The position numbers were made by a program, and so were the translations under genes. The notes beneath the pieces are model-generated. The model worked only from the letters and a program-made list of their open reading frames with translations. It was not told where the DNA came from and did not search any database. 64,000 nt of DNA from Motacilla alba alba (lineage: Eukaryota > Chordata > Aves > Passeriformes > Motacillidae), in the NCBI RefSeq assembly GCF_015832195.1, contig NC_052033.1, forward strand, positions 1,116,001 to 1,180,000. Direction: 5' to 3'. Shown in pieces: positions 45,659-57,440 of this stretch; position 1 is the stretch's first letter, and the number at the start of each line of letters is the position of its first letter.

Positions 45659-48600
45659 TTGTTTGGTACAAAATGTGTGTCCGATATCAGGCAGGGGAAG
45701 GACTTTTTCACCCCAACGACCTCCAGCACATGCTGTTACACCACAGTAAGGGCACAGCACCCTGACATCCCCAGCCAAAGGTTGTTATGCTTCAGCCACA
45801 CTCATGTGGCTAAAGCTGGGTAATTCAAACTTTAATCTCTGGTGTCATACAAGCCTTTTGAATGGAGGGTGTCATTGGAGTGGTTTATGAGAAATCAACA
45901 ATTTCTAGTGCAGCCTTCAAACATTTAACCCCATATTGGCAGTCCTGACACTGCACCAGTGCCTTCCCTCTATGGCCCTGCCTGCAGGGAGTGCAGCTGG
46001 GAGGAGCAGGCAGCAGCCCCCATTTCCCCCCATGAATCCCAGTTTTCCAGCCACTCTTGAAGGTTGAACAGCTGGTTGGTGACACCAGCACAAAGAGCTG
46101 CCGGTGGCTTTAGCCGTGTCCACCTTGCAGAGTTGACATACCTCCCCCCCCATGACATTTATTGCCCTGTGCCTGCAGAGTGGTGCTGACAGCACTGATT
46201 GAGTTTTCACTGCAGAGAAAGTCCTTTAACAATTCATTCCCTTCTATGCACCAGTATGAGATGCTTTAGGGAATTTCAAGGTGCAGGCACAGTTGTGTGG
46301 CCAGCTCTGCCCTCAGCCTCTGCAGAAAGGTGCCCAAGGCAGCAGTGACTTGTGTTCCCCTTTGGGTGAGGGACCTGGGGGCTCCAGCCGGGTCGGGCTG
46401 CTCAGTTCTGCGGGACCCCGGTTCCTGCTTGCAGCTCCTCAGGTCGATGTTGCCATCTAGAGGTCCCTGCTACGGCGATCATCTCCTTGTAAAGTATTGG
46501 GAAGGAGATTGTTTTTTTTAAAACTCAATGCAACAATTCAAAGCAGTTTTATTAGGTTAGCCCATGTCTTGGGTGGCTGTAGCTCATCCTGGCTTGTCGC
46601 ACAGCCCCTGCAGCTGTGCAAAACCCTCCTCTCTACTCTGACATTGTTTTGAGATGGGGTAAAACAATCAAAGCTATGCATTTGCTGCCCGGCGTGGAAG
46701 CAGCCACACTGGCAGAAGCAATACACACAGTGGTATCCACAGCAGCTTCATGGCCAGCGCTGGCTCCAGGTGAGGCTGTGACAGACATGGCTCCAAATTT
46801 TGGAGTGCAAGACTCCCAGTCCCAAATCTCACCCATGGAAACCAAACTTGGAAGTTCATGGCCATTTCATCTTGACTGAGTGGGCAGGAGGTCTGCAAAG
46901 GCCCATACCAGACGTCCAAAATATTTCAAGTATGTTATGAACCAGCTGGCTGGAAATACACTTCCCCCCTTTCAGCAGTGGCTCAGGCTTCTCTTTCAGT
47001 GCTGTTTTTTTAAAGTGTGCCCATCTTGACCCCAGGCCTTGTTGCAATCCCAGGGCTGCATCTCAGACAAGGGAGCAATGACAGTTTGATGCCCATGGCA
47101 AGGTTCGATTCCCTGGATAGGTGTGCAGACACCACTGTCCAAACACTCCCAGTTCAGGGTCAGCACAGAGCTGATGTCTAGGGCAGCACCACTATGGCAG
47201 AGGCTGTGTTGGACCACAGGATCTGTCCTGCAGGGAGGAGAGTGCAGGCTGAGGATGAAGCAGGGCGAGGAAGGGCCTCTCCTGCACCGAATCAGGCCAT
47301 GCCAGAAAGCAGGTTATTACCCAGATTTAAAGCCACCCACAGGAGCCCTTCCTGCAGCTCCTGACATTTATTCACACATCACCTGGCTCCCTGAGCACTG
47401 AGGGGTGATGGGTGCCCCACTGCTGGGCTCTGCTCGTGTCCTTAAGCAGCCCAGTAAGTCTCAGTCTCATTCCTAATCCTCAGAAGTCTCATCCTCTCCC
47501 CATGGAGCCTTTTCTGTACAGGGATCCATCTCCTCCCACATTACATCCCGGCCAGGCATTTCCCACCCTGCTCAGCACCCCACCTCATAGGCACCAGTGT
47601 AGAGGGCAGAGTGAGAGCAGGATGGAGGATCTGCACACAAAGGTGCTTAGGTAGGTATTTACTCCATTGCTTCTTACACACCCTCCTGGCAATAGCTGCT
47701 GCTGGAAGCAGTCCAAGAAGATGAATTAGGGAGCTTGATCGAGAGAGAGATGCACTGCCCACAAGGAGGAGGAAGAGGATCACAGCTCCCTCCCAGAGAC
47801 CAGGCTCTGGCAGACAAAGGTTTGGGCTAGTTTGGCCCCAGACATCTCCTGCCATGCCACAGCACAGCTGCTGCCTGCAGCTGGCCACTGCCACCAGGAG
47901 GGCTTCAATGCCAGGATACATCCCAGACCCAAGCCAGAACTTGGACACAGCTCCATGAACTCATGCCCTGTGAAGCTGAACATCAGCCTTCGTGTGAAAT
48001 GCAGCAGTGACTGCCCTTAGCAGAGCTGGTGGGACCTGCTGGTGGCAAAGAGCTACAGAAACCCACCCAGAGTCAGCTCTCAGACAGGTAGTAGGGCTTG
48101 GTGGTTTAGGAAGCTCTGCTCTGGTAGTATCTTTTGCAACAAATAGTTTCCTCCCACAAAAGTAATCAGGTAACCAACCTCTTGCTGGCAGTCCAGCTCT
48201 GAGCTCCCTTGAAAAGCAACTCCTCAGCCCTGGCTGGAACATGTGCAAGCCAGGAGTTACAGCCCGCACCAGCCCCTGCCCTGGCACAGCAAACCCAAAT
48301 CCTTCCCCTGAATCCCTGTGGGAACTTGGGCAGGCGCTGGCATGGGGCTTCTTCCCACGTGCCAGTTCCTGGCTCCCGCTGGACTCACCCCTCCAGGTAC
48401 ACGTGAGCTGCGGCTCGCACTGTCCTCCTCGCCCTGCCTTCCTCTTCTTCGTCCCCCTTGAGCCTCCCTGTGCTGACAGTCACTTCTTTCTGATCTTGTG
48501 CCTTTCTTTTCTCTCCGTCTCCCTTGCTTAGTCCTTTACTCAGGAAATTAAAGATAATCCTCCCTTTTTTTTGCAGCCGGATTCCCTGTTTAACATTCGC

Positions 48601-51600
48601 TGCATGTGCTTGCACTGATTCAAAATGGGATTAGACTTTCTGTTGCTTTGATGTCATTTGGGCTTTGCACTTAAGGCAGAGGGGGGAAAGAAAATGTCTG
48701 TTAACAAACCTCTTGGATTCCACCCACCCACTTGCGTCCATCCTGGAAATGAAGGTCGGGCATATTTACCTGCAGAAACTGAGCCCCCTTCTAGGATTGA
48801 TGCAGGGGGAATAAACCAACTCACAACTGCAGCACTGCACTCACAGTGTATGGACCTTATTCTCTGGAAACACCCAAATTTCGCTCTGGCTCTGTTATCA
48901 TCCAGCTGCGTGGAGGCTGAATGGCTCCCATGAGGAGGGAGGTGTCATTAATCATCAGAAAACCACAACTCGTTGGCTGTCAGTGGATATTGCAACCTCC
49001 AGCTGCCGTGCAGCAGGGAGCGCGTGGGCCACCGGCATCGCTCCAACGGACCGGGGCTCAGGGCTGCCCATCGGGAATACCCCGAGCTGCTCATTCCTAG
49101 GGGGAAGCAGGTGCTGCAGGGTGGCTGTGCTGGAAATCCACATCCTGGGGCGTGACATTTGTGCAGTGGCACAGTCCATAACTTTCCAGGGCACATTTCC
49201 CTCTGCTTCCTCCAGCCTGAACTTCTCCCCCTTTGGAAGACAAGGATTTGGGGTTGTTCTTACTGCTGGTCCTTCCAACGCCAGTACAAAGCAGATGAAG
49301 AACGTTTTTCGCATGTTGCCTGAAAACATTTTGCTTTGCTTCCAAGACACCGCTCCTCAAATCCGTGATGTCCAAAGTGGCACAGTTCACAGCTAGAACA
49401 GGATCTCACACCAGATAAGAGCAAGGGATTCTGCAGAGCCATGACCAGGGCTGGGATGTGACAGTGGATCCTATTCCTGCTTATCCAGGACAGTCCACGG
49501 TCTCCAGAGCCTCACAGGTGGCTTCTGCTGCCTGATGCTCTTTCTCCATTCCCACCAGAGCTTCCCTTCACAGACAGCTGTGTCACCTCTGGGTAACAGG
49601 CAGATCTGGGGGCTGCATAACTGAAGATGTTCCAACGTCCCTGAAACCATCCCAGGACCTTCTGCGCATTGTTTAGAAGAGCAGCTTCGCGGATGAGCAC
49701 AATCCAGCCATAACCAGAACCCACCTCAGAGCCCTGAGCCCCTGGGGAGGCACAGCCAGCACCAGCAGAGCAGAAGTGGGGACACACCTAGGCAGTCCAG
49801 GGGCTCTAGCAGCTGTGATTCCTGTCAGCCACACCACATCGCTGTGCTGCAACCCTGACTGGCACTGCCACCACATTGGGCTTACTTCAGGACTGCCCAG
49901 GGACTCGGGACATGCCTCTGCCAACAGCACAATGTCTAATCCATTTTGCCTGGTACACACTCACAGACTTGATTAATGTCTGCAATGAGCTCCATCCATC
50001 ATCAGGGAGTAAAGGAGATTAACTCTGCAGCATGCCTGCCTTGCGTTGATCCTATTCTCCAGGCCTTCTGATTAATGGCGAGGCCGCCTTATCTGCCAGG
50101 CCAGGAAACACGAGGATCCGGCTTGCCTGTGGATGGAGGGAAGCTGTGGGAGCTCGGGAGCAGACGGGGCAGTGCTGGCACAGCCACAGCACGCTCTACC
50201 ATCGGGGCCATGCTGCTGCACCTCTGCTCCCTACACTGCCAGCTCTGCTCTCCATTCCTATTGATCCCTCCATTCCCACTGCTCCCTCTCTTCCTCCTCC
50301 TGGCCCTTCCCAGCCATGCTAACAGGAAGGAGAGCAGCAATTGGAGCGCTGATGCATCCGTGCAGGAATGCATGGAAACCAAAGTCTGGGGCTCCATTTT
50401 CCCTCAATGGGTCAGCAGGGAAGATGTCATTCCCCATCCACAGAGGGAATTCAGATGAGTTGATTCAGAGGCCTGGAATAACCCAGGCAAATCCCCTCCT
50501 GGGGGTGGGGGCGAGGCTGCAGCTGACCAGGGCTGTGGAGAGCGGCCGCTTGGCCGAGCCCTTCCCGGGAGGACACGCGTGTTTAGTGGATGCAGGGAAT
50601 TAGCGGTGCCATCTGGATGGGCTCCAGCTCCTGCCCCTGGCTCGCTGCTGATGCTTCATTAACAGCTCCCTCCTTTCAGCTCCGTCTCCTCGGCTTCTGC
50701 TGCGATCAGCTGGGCTGGAGTTTTGTTGTCTTGGGTTTTTTCCAAGTGGAAATTATTTCTCTATTCTTTTAACAATCAGGACGGAGAGAAAGAGACAGGA
50801 GAGGAAGGAATTTCTGGGAGATGAAAGGGCAGGATTAAGGACACAGCTTTCACTTTGTTATCCCTCTAGTGTGGCTAAGAAATTCCTTTCAGAAGAAGAC
50901 TTTAATTAACTATGATTTCTGATGGGAATAAATCCTGGACCGAGAGAGAGGTCTGGCTTCTTGGGTCTGCTGACAACCTCAGCTGCAACCTCAGCAGCCC
51001 AGATTTGTACACACACACGTGGTGTTACACAAAACTTAGCACATTTGAAATGGCTTTGCAAAGGCACTGACTGTCACCCCAGTCTGGAAAATAAGGATCA
51101 GAGGAAAAAAACCCCAGGCATTAGCAGGCCACTGCGCGCGGTGCCAGTGGAAAGACGATCTGAGTGCGCTGAACCATGGGGCTATGGTGGCTCAAGATGT
51201 GGGAAGGGGCCTTTTGCACAGAGTAATAACCCAGGGCAGGAGTCAGTAGAAATATCTCTGTTGCCTTCCAGACCAACAGCCCTTCTCACACAACAGGAAA
51301 AATCAGAGAGAGAGGAGAGAAAGACACCCAGTGGCAAACTGGGACATTTAGAAAGCATCTCAGTGATGTATTTGCATCTTCCACTGCCGCAAAACCTCCA
51401 GGAACTGAGTCAATCAAAAATAACATTTGGGGCTGGTTTTTATCCAGATGAACTCTCTCCAAATATTTCAAGGCAGCCAGCAAAATGGCCAGCTTCTGCT
51501 TGTTTAACCCTTCTCCTGGAACCTGCGCTGATTCTGAAAGAAGGCACCATTGGAGAGAGCATCTTTTCTGTGAGCTTGACCTCCAGAACTGGATGTGGTA

Positions 51601-53707
51601 CCAGGCCTGTTCATTCCCAGCATCATCCTGTTAACCTCCCTGTGCCCGGACTCTGTCCTGACTCACTCAGTGTTTCTGCAGCTCAACTTTCTGTGCAGAT
51701 CTGGACATGAAAGATGAAGAATCCATGCAAGTTTCCAGAGGAAGCCTCACCCCCAGTTTACACAATAACAGTAAGTCCTGCCAGAGAAACATCTCAGCAG
51801 GTCCCTCTGAGAACCACATTTACCTTTTACTGAACCATGTTAAACAGGGAGCTCACACTGAACCCACATCTTGCTCCTCTCCCATCTTTCCAACTAATGA
51901 ACTCCCAGCTGGTAACAAATGCTGGCTGCTGCTGCTGGAGCATCTGCCTCTGCTCATGCTTAACAGCCCAAGAGGCAAAGCGCTTTACTGATTATTGTTT
52001 TCATATAAGTGAGCATCATTTTACTTTTTCATTATCATTTTAAAAGGTTCCCACCTCTTCCACTGCCCTGAGCCACTGCCTCCAGCCCCAGCAGCTGCCT
52101 CTGTGCCCTGCAGTGGCACAGGGAACATACGGTTGGTTTCCCTGGGGGGAAGTGGAGAGGAAAGGAACATCTGGCTGTTCCAGCAACCCAGCTGCTGAGG
52201 TGAGCAGAGCTTTTCCTGCAGGGGCCTGCAGGTTTGTGTCAGGAGGGTTTCCCATCCCACGCTACCACTGGTAACAGCCCCCTTTACACAAGGCTTCAGT
52301 CTCCTTTGGGATTTAATGCCTTATTAATTTTACAGATTTTGTGCTTGTTCACATCTTTTGCAAACTAAAAATTTCCTGTGACATGCTGTATCAAATGTTT
52401 CACTGGATTTCAGGTAGATTTTTAAAATCAACTATATCAAGTATTACTGCTTTCTTCCCCTGCCCCAACCCTTCTCAGGACTAGGCAGCAGGATTGCAGT
52501 CTCTGGTTATAAAACACCATTTTTTATTAGCTCTGTCACAAATCCTTACACTTGGATTTGCAATTTCATGTGACAGCTCTTTCCAGACTTTGAATGGAGT
52601 TTATCTCGTTTCCCTGACTTGAACCTCTCAGGATTTTCCCTTTTGCTTCATCTTGGATCTGTAATTCCCATTTCCATTTCCAAGCTTAACAACATCCTAA
52701 TTCTCACTGAAAAGAAGCATGGCATATCACTCATTTTGGGTTGGGCAGATACCAATTCTTGACCATCAACCCTCCACATCAATCCTCCTGTTCTGTCTCC
52801 TCAAGCACACATCCACATCCCTGACCTCAGCACATCGGCTGACCTGGCCCTGGAGCCCGACAGCCTCTCACAGGGCAAGTCCTGCTTAGCCCCTTGTTAT
52901 TTTTGGCTGTGCCTTTGTCTCTGGGATCTTCTAACCTTTAGCAATGAAAACAAAACCACAGAAGGTGCTGCCCTGGCCTTTGGCTCGCTGAGAGCAGGGG
53001 GATGGACAAAGGCTGAGGGCTTACACCTCAAATTAGCAGTGTGGGACTGGAATGAGCCAGGCAGCTCGGACCTATCATTTCAAGGGCAGGACACAGTAGG
53101 GAGAGAGGAGGTCATCATCTGGTTTCAGATAAATGCCCACTTTGTTTTCATTAATTAGAAATCCAGCACAGATAATAGGAGAGCTTAGATGACCATTTAG
53201 CTGAAGAATTCTTGTAAAGCCACATGTGGCTATTGAGAGCTGAGAAAGGGAATTCACCTGCTGCTTTCATTAGAGGTGTTCATGTCTGAGAGAAAGCAGA
53301 GCCTGGGAGTTGGGAAATCAGGAGTTTGCTCATGGCTCAGGCTCCTTGTTCATTAATAGCAGCAGGGCAGAACTGGATCACACAGTAGCACCGACCTGAA
53401 TCAAGTAAGGCACCAGTGCAACATCAGCTTCTTTCCAACCTGCCAGACCATACATACAGCTGTGCACATCTGGATCAATGACAGCAGCACCTGAGTCACC
53501 ACCAAGCTGCCCTCACAAACCTACTCCTCCAAACATTTGAGTTTTCTGTGTTTCATTTTTTAATCAGATCATTACATTCAGTACAGATCCCTCTGTGAAG
53601 ATAAAAAAGTTGTGCTGAGATAGACATTGCAGGAGGAAGGATAAGATGCTGCCTAAACCAGGGCTGTTGTAGAGAGAATTGCTGTCAATTTTTGACCTCA
53701 AGCTCAG

Positions 53708-53775
53708 CATGTGGCTTTAGGGAAATTGTTTAAGTTTGCTATCACTTCTCATCTACAGGGAAGGAAAATGTTATG
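53708..53775 (+). repeat. MIR-like core relic
   Basis: tgtggctttagggaaattg, tttaagtttgctatcac and ttctcatctacagggaagg mirror the MIR core TGTGACCTTGGGCAAGT, ACTTAACCTCTCTGAGCC and TTCCTCATCTGTAAAATGG, with similar spacing. This is the opposite orientation to the relic at 31478. Confidence 0.4.
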
Positions 53776-56769
53776 TGGCAAAGACCCACTTTCCAGAATC
53801 AAAGGAGATAAAATGGAACAGCAGTTGGAAACTGCTTTATCAATCTTGCCTGGAAAGAAGGGAGACTGATGTGCAGCTATCAGACAAAGACAGAACTCAG
53901 TCAGCATGGAGGGTTGATGCACCATGCCTAACACATCCTGAATGAGATCATCCCTATCCCTAAGGCCACTAAAAGGACAAAACTTCACCCATTAGGCTAC
54001 TTGATCAATATAATCACAGTCAAAGTGCTAAGCAATAAAAATGCAGAGGCCCATCCTATAAGTCTGGAGTCGTGAGTAAGGAGAGTGGTGAATTCAAGGG
54101 GAGGATTTGCAACTTGGCTCTTAGTGAAGGCTTCTCTCTCCAGAGTGTAAATCAGAGCAGCAGCCAGGTGCTAAATAAATATTTAGCAAATGAGAAAGTC
54201 TCCATTTAATGAGAAATTATTTGGTGAAACCAGCTGGGGAAATGGTTTCAGTAGCACAGTAACAGAAGCTGGCGCTGCTCTCTGCCCCACGGGATGCTGC
54301 GGTTCCACTTGTGTTGCGTAAGTCAGGATCTCCAGCTGGGACAGGCACAGGAAATAAAACTCATTACTGAAATGCAAGAGCCTTTCAGGGTTAAACCGCT
54401 GTTAGACCAGCCAGATTCATTCCCTGGTTGCAGAATTTGCCTAGCAGCAGCTTTGGATGATTACTATCTTTCTTCATAACAGTGACGTTGCAGACAGGAT
54501 GGTCTAAGTGTAGTGGTGATGCCAAGTTTGTAGGAAGAAGTAATTTTTCTTTCTTTTATGTTCAAGGGCTGAGCTCCATTTCCCCACTTTTATCTACATC
54601 ATTAGGCTGTCGAGATGGCAGTTCCCTGTCTAAATGTTAATTACTATATCTCTCTCTTAAGAGGTGTTTTCAAGGGGTTAGTGCCTCAATCTTCCTTGTA
54701 ATTACATGCAGTGGTTAGCACAACTCATCGGCTATATCCCAAGGTCCCCTGAGAGCTCATCCCTGCTGCAGTTTCCAGTAGATGAACACTCACAGAACCA
54801 GTCCTTCAGAGAGCTGCTGTCTCCAAGTGTTCAGGCAGATAATGAGCTGATTACTGTGCCTTCTCCTGCTGCCGACGGCGAGCTCTGTGCACAGACAGGC
54901 TGCGCATCACCAGTTGCTGCAGTTCAAATTCCTCCCTTCTCTCTACCCCTTCAAACTTGGTAAAACTCTGCACAACCAGTCCCTCCCTGAGGCAAGAACT
55001 CCCAGATTATTGACAGAGCAAAAAAAGGGAAAAACAAACCTTGTCAAAGCCTGAATATAAAAGCCCAGTAATGAAACAGTGACACAGAAATGGTGGTGAG
55101 GCAGATCTCAGATGCTGAGCATGGCTTTGTCATGTCAGGGACAGAGCTGCTGTGGGTTTTTATGCCTCTACAGCTGAGAAGAAGGAATTACAGCTTCCTC
55201 ATGTGTGAGGCTTTTCTGAGTGAACAGCAATAGCTGAGATTGCAAAGTAAAACTAAAGTTGTGTTTTGGAACAACTGCTATATTTAAATGTTAGATTCTT
55301 TCTTTGAAAGCTATAAGATACCACATTCCTCTCCAGGAAAAGTGAGTAGAAGCCTGTCTGTGCAGGGAAAATGTTTGCAATAGCAACTGCCTCCCAGTTT
55401 CCTATGCAAATACTCTTAATCCATACTTCAAGCCTGGGTAAAACTAAATTATCTGAAGGCACTCTGCAGAGGACAGCACGCCGTTCACAACACTCCCAAC
55501 ACTCACACACAAACCACTGCTTGCTTTGCAGCAGTAACCCCATACAGATGAACACTAACATTCATCCAAGATGTGAAGGAAACAGTTTTTAAAGAAAATA
55601 TTAACTGAGAAATACCCCTTTTCAACAATTTGTACATGTTCAAATCTTAGATACCACAGATACCTGCCATGGAAAAAACTCACAGGCAAAACACGGACTG
55701 AGGCAACTCCAGGGACTCAACAAAAACCTTACAGCAGAGCAGAAAAACTCATCCTGTCTCTGATTTCTAAGAGCTTCAATGCCAGGGCAAAACGTGCACC
55801 AGGTTTCTGTCTGCTGCTGGTCCACTAGAGGACAACCTAATAATGATGAACTCCTTTGGGTTACACAAAAATGGCCCATACTGAAACTGCTGCTGCCAAA
55901 TCTGGCTGGCAGGCCATGCTGGGATTGCTGCTCTGTGTGTGCGGAGCCTTTTAGAGGTACAGATTGATTCCTACAGAATTATGAAATTCCAAAAATTTTC
56001 TCCTGCATTTGATGCCAGCCTTTGCAACTACAGAAAGAAAGAGACAGAAGCAAGGGAGATTTCCAGGCAGACATATGTCATTTTTTTATAAAGTAAATCA
56101 TATCCACTGCACTGTGCTCTGCCACAGAGAAAATCCTGCCTGTTGCTGCTGGATTTCTCACAGGCTTCTGACATGATATCATGGGGTTTTTTCAGTCCAG
56201 GAAGTGCTCCAAGGTACAGAACGATCTGTTTGCCTTGGTAACATATGATTTATCAAACCATAATGGAGGAATCCATCTCATATAAACCGTGTATAAACAG
56301 TGGCCAGGAGCACAGGACAATCATCAGCTCAAAGCCACAGAAAAGCACAGGCTACAGCTCTGGCAAGGCAAAGAAAAGGAGTAAATCAGCTTCTCAAAAC
56401 CCAAGGGAATCCTTGCCTGATATTTTTAAGGCAAATAGAAGACAAATAAAATCTGAGCTAGCAACAGACCTAATTTCTGGAGCTAGGAAGCAAATGAGCT
56501 GTGGCAAGAAGCAGAACAGAAAATAGCATAGAATTAATTACAAGTGGAGTGTCTCAGGTTAGAATTGGAGTTAGAGGCATCAGAGGGTGAAAGCAACAGT
56601 TTTCAGTGGGTAATTTGTTTCCTTAACATCCTTCAGCCCCACTGGGGCTGTGCCTATGACTCGGGGACAAAAAGCGCGTGTGTCCGTAAAGAGAAAAATA
56701 CACACTAAAGACAGATCAGAGCTACTTAAAAGGCAGGGGAAAAAAAAACCCCAAAACAATCTAAAACTC

Positions 56770-57440
56770 CTCCTGACGCCGGCGAGCGCAGGCTGGCTGT
56801 GGCCGGGAGGGCGCAGATCCCAGCCATCCATCCCCTCGGGGTGTGATGTGAAGGGGCACTGCCCAGCCCCGGGCTCGGCCCCGCTCCGCACCCGCGTTCC
56901 CTCCCACCGGCGGCGGCGAGGGATGCTCGCCCCCGGCGTGTCTGCCCGAGTCAGCTGCTCCTTGATGTCAGAACCTGCTCGGGCTCGGCGGGGCGGGAGC
57001 GGAACCGAGCGCAGCCGAGCCTCAGCCGCCGCTCGCTGGCTCTGGGAGGGTTCCGGTTCCCTCCGCCCGGTCCCGCCGGGAAGGCGCGGGGGCGCGGCCC
57101 ATCCCTCCGCGGAGCCGCCGGGGCAACTTGCCCAACTTTCTCCGTCCCGGCTCCCGGCACTGGCTGCCATGGTCCCCGGCAACTCTTCCCGCAACTTCTC
57201 GGCGCCGGAGGCTCAGAACGGCTCAGGTGAGCGGGGCCGAGGGGGCTCGGGCGGGCTGGGGGTGATGGGGGCTGCGGCGGGGACCCCCCGCGCCCCGCCC
57301 GAGCCGTGCTGCCTTCAGCACCCGCGGCCGGACAGCGCCGGGCGGGCGGAGGGACGGGCTGGGTGCCCCGGGGCTGCCAGACCCCCCCGGCACCGCACAG
57401 CGCTGAAACGCGGCCCGGCCACGCCGCTGGCCACGGCGGC
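56770..57440 (+). promoter_or_regulatory. CpG-island promoter of the MCHR4-type receptor
   Basis: A sharply bounded CpG-rich block surrounds the first coding exon, preceded by AT-rich DNA. No TATA box is seen near the start. About 930 bp upstream of the start codon, at 56229-56242, tttgccttggtaac is a near match to the RFX X-box (perfect right half GGTAAC). Confidence 0.65.
57169..57226 (+). CDS. MCHR4: MCHR4 exon 1 coding part
   Basis: Nineteen codons plus one base, MVPGNSSRNFSAPEAQNGS, ending at the donor CTCAG|GTGAGC. The ATG has a strong context (gcc before it, G at +4). I chose it because it is the only ATG in frame with the donor phase and it gives an N-terminus with three sequons, as expected for this receptor family. 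Confidence 0.88.

Larger units (their letters stand above)
44860..56760. other. Intergenic region CASKIN2-MCHR4, no gene recognised
   Basis: Twelve kilobases lie between the two divergent promoters. I found no exon resembling a known family. TSEN54 and LLGL2, which follow CASKIN2 in human, are not seen. The region holds old repeat relics (45541-45658, 53708-53775), AT-rich blocks with clustered homeobox, GATA or E-box motifs (48940-49010, 49965-50110, 53115-53250, 54560-54680), and one unusually long open frame (50922-51710, +) without recognisable content. Confidence 0.75.

Noticed and set aside
56245..56526. 93-codon lysine-rich + strand frame upstream of the receptor
   Set aside because: Short, A-rich composition, no recognisable motif or splice signal; chance is sufficient.
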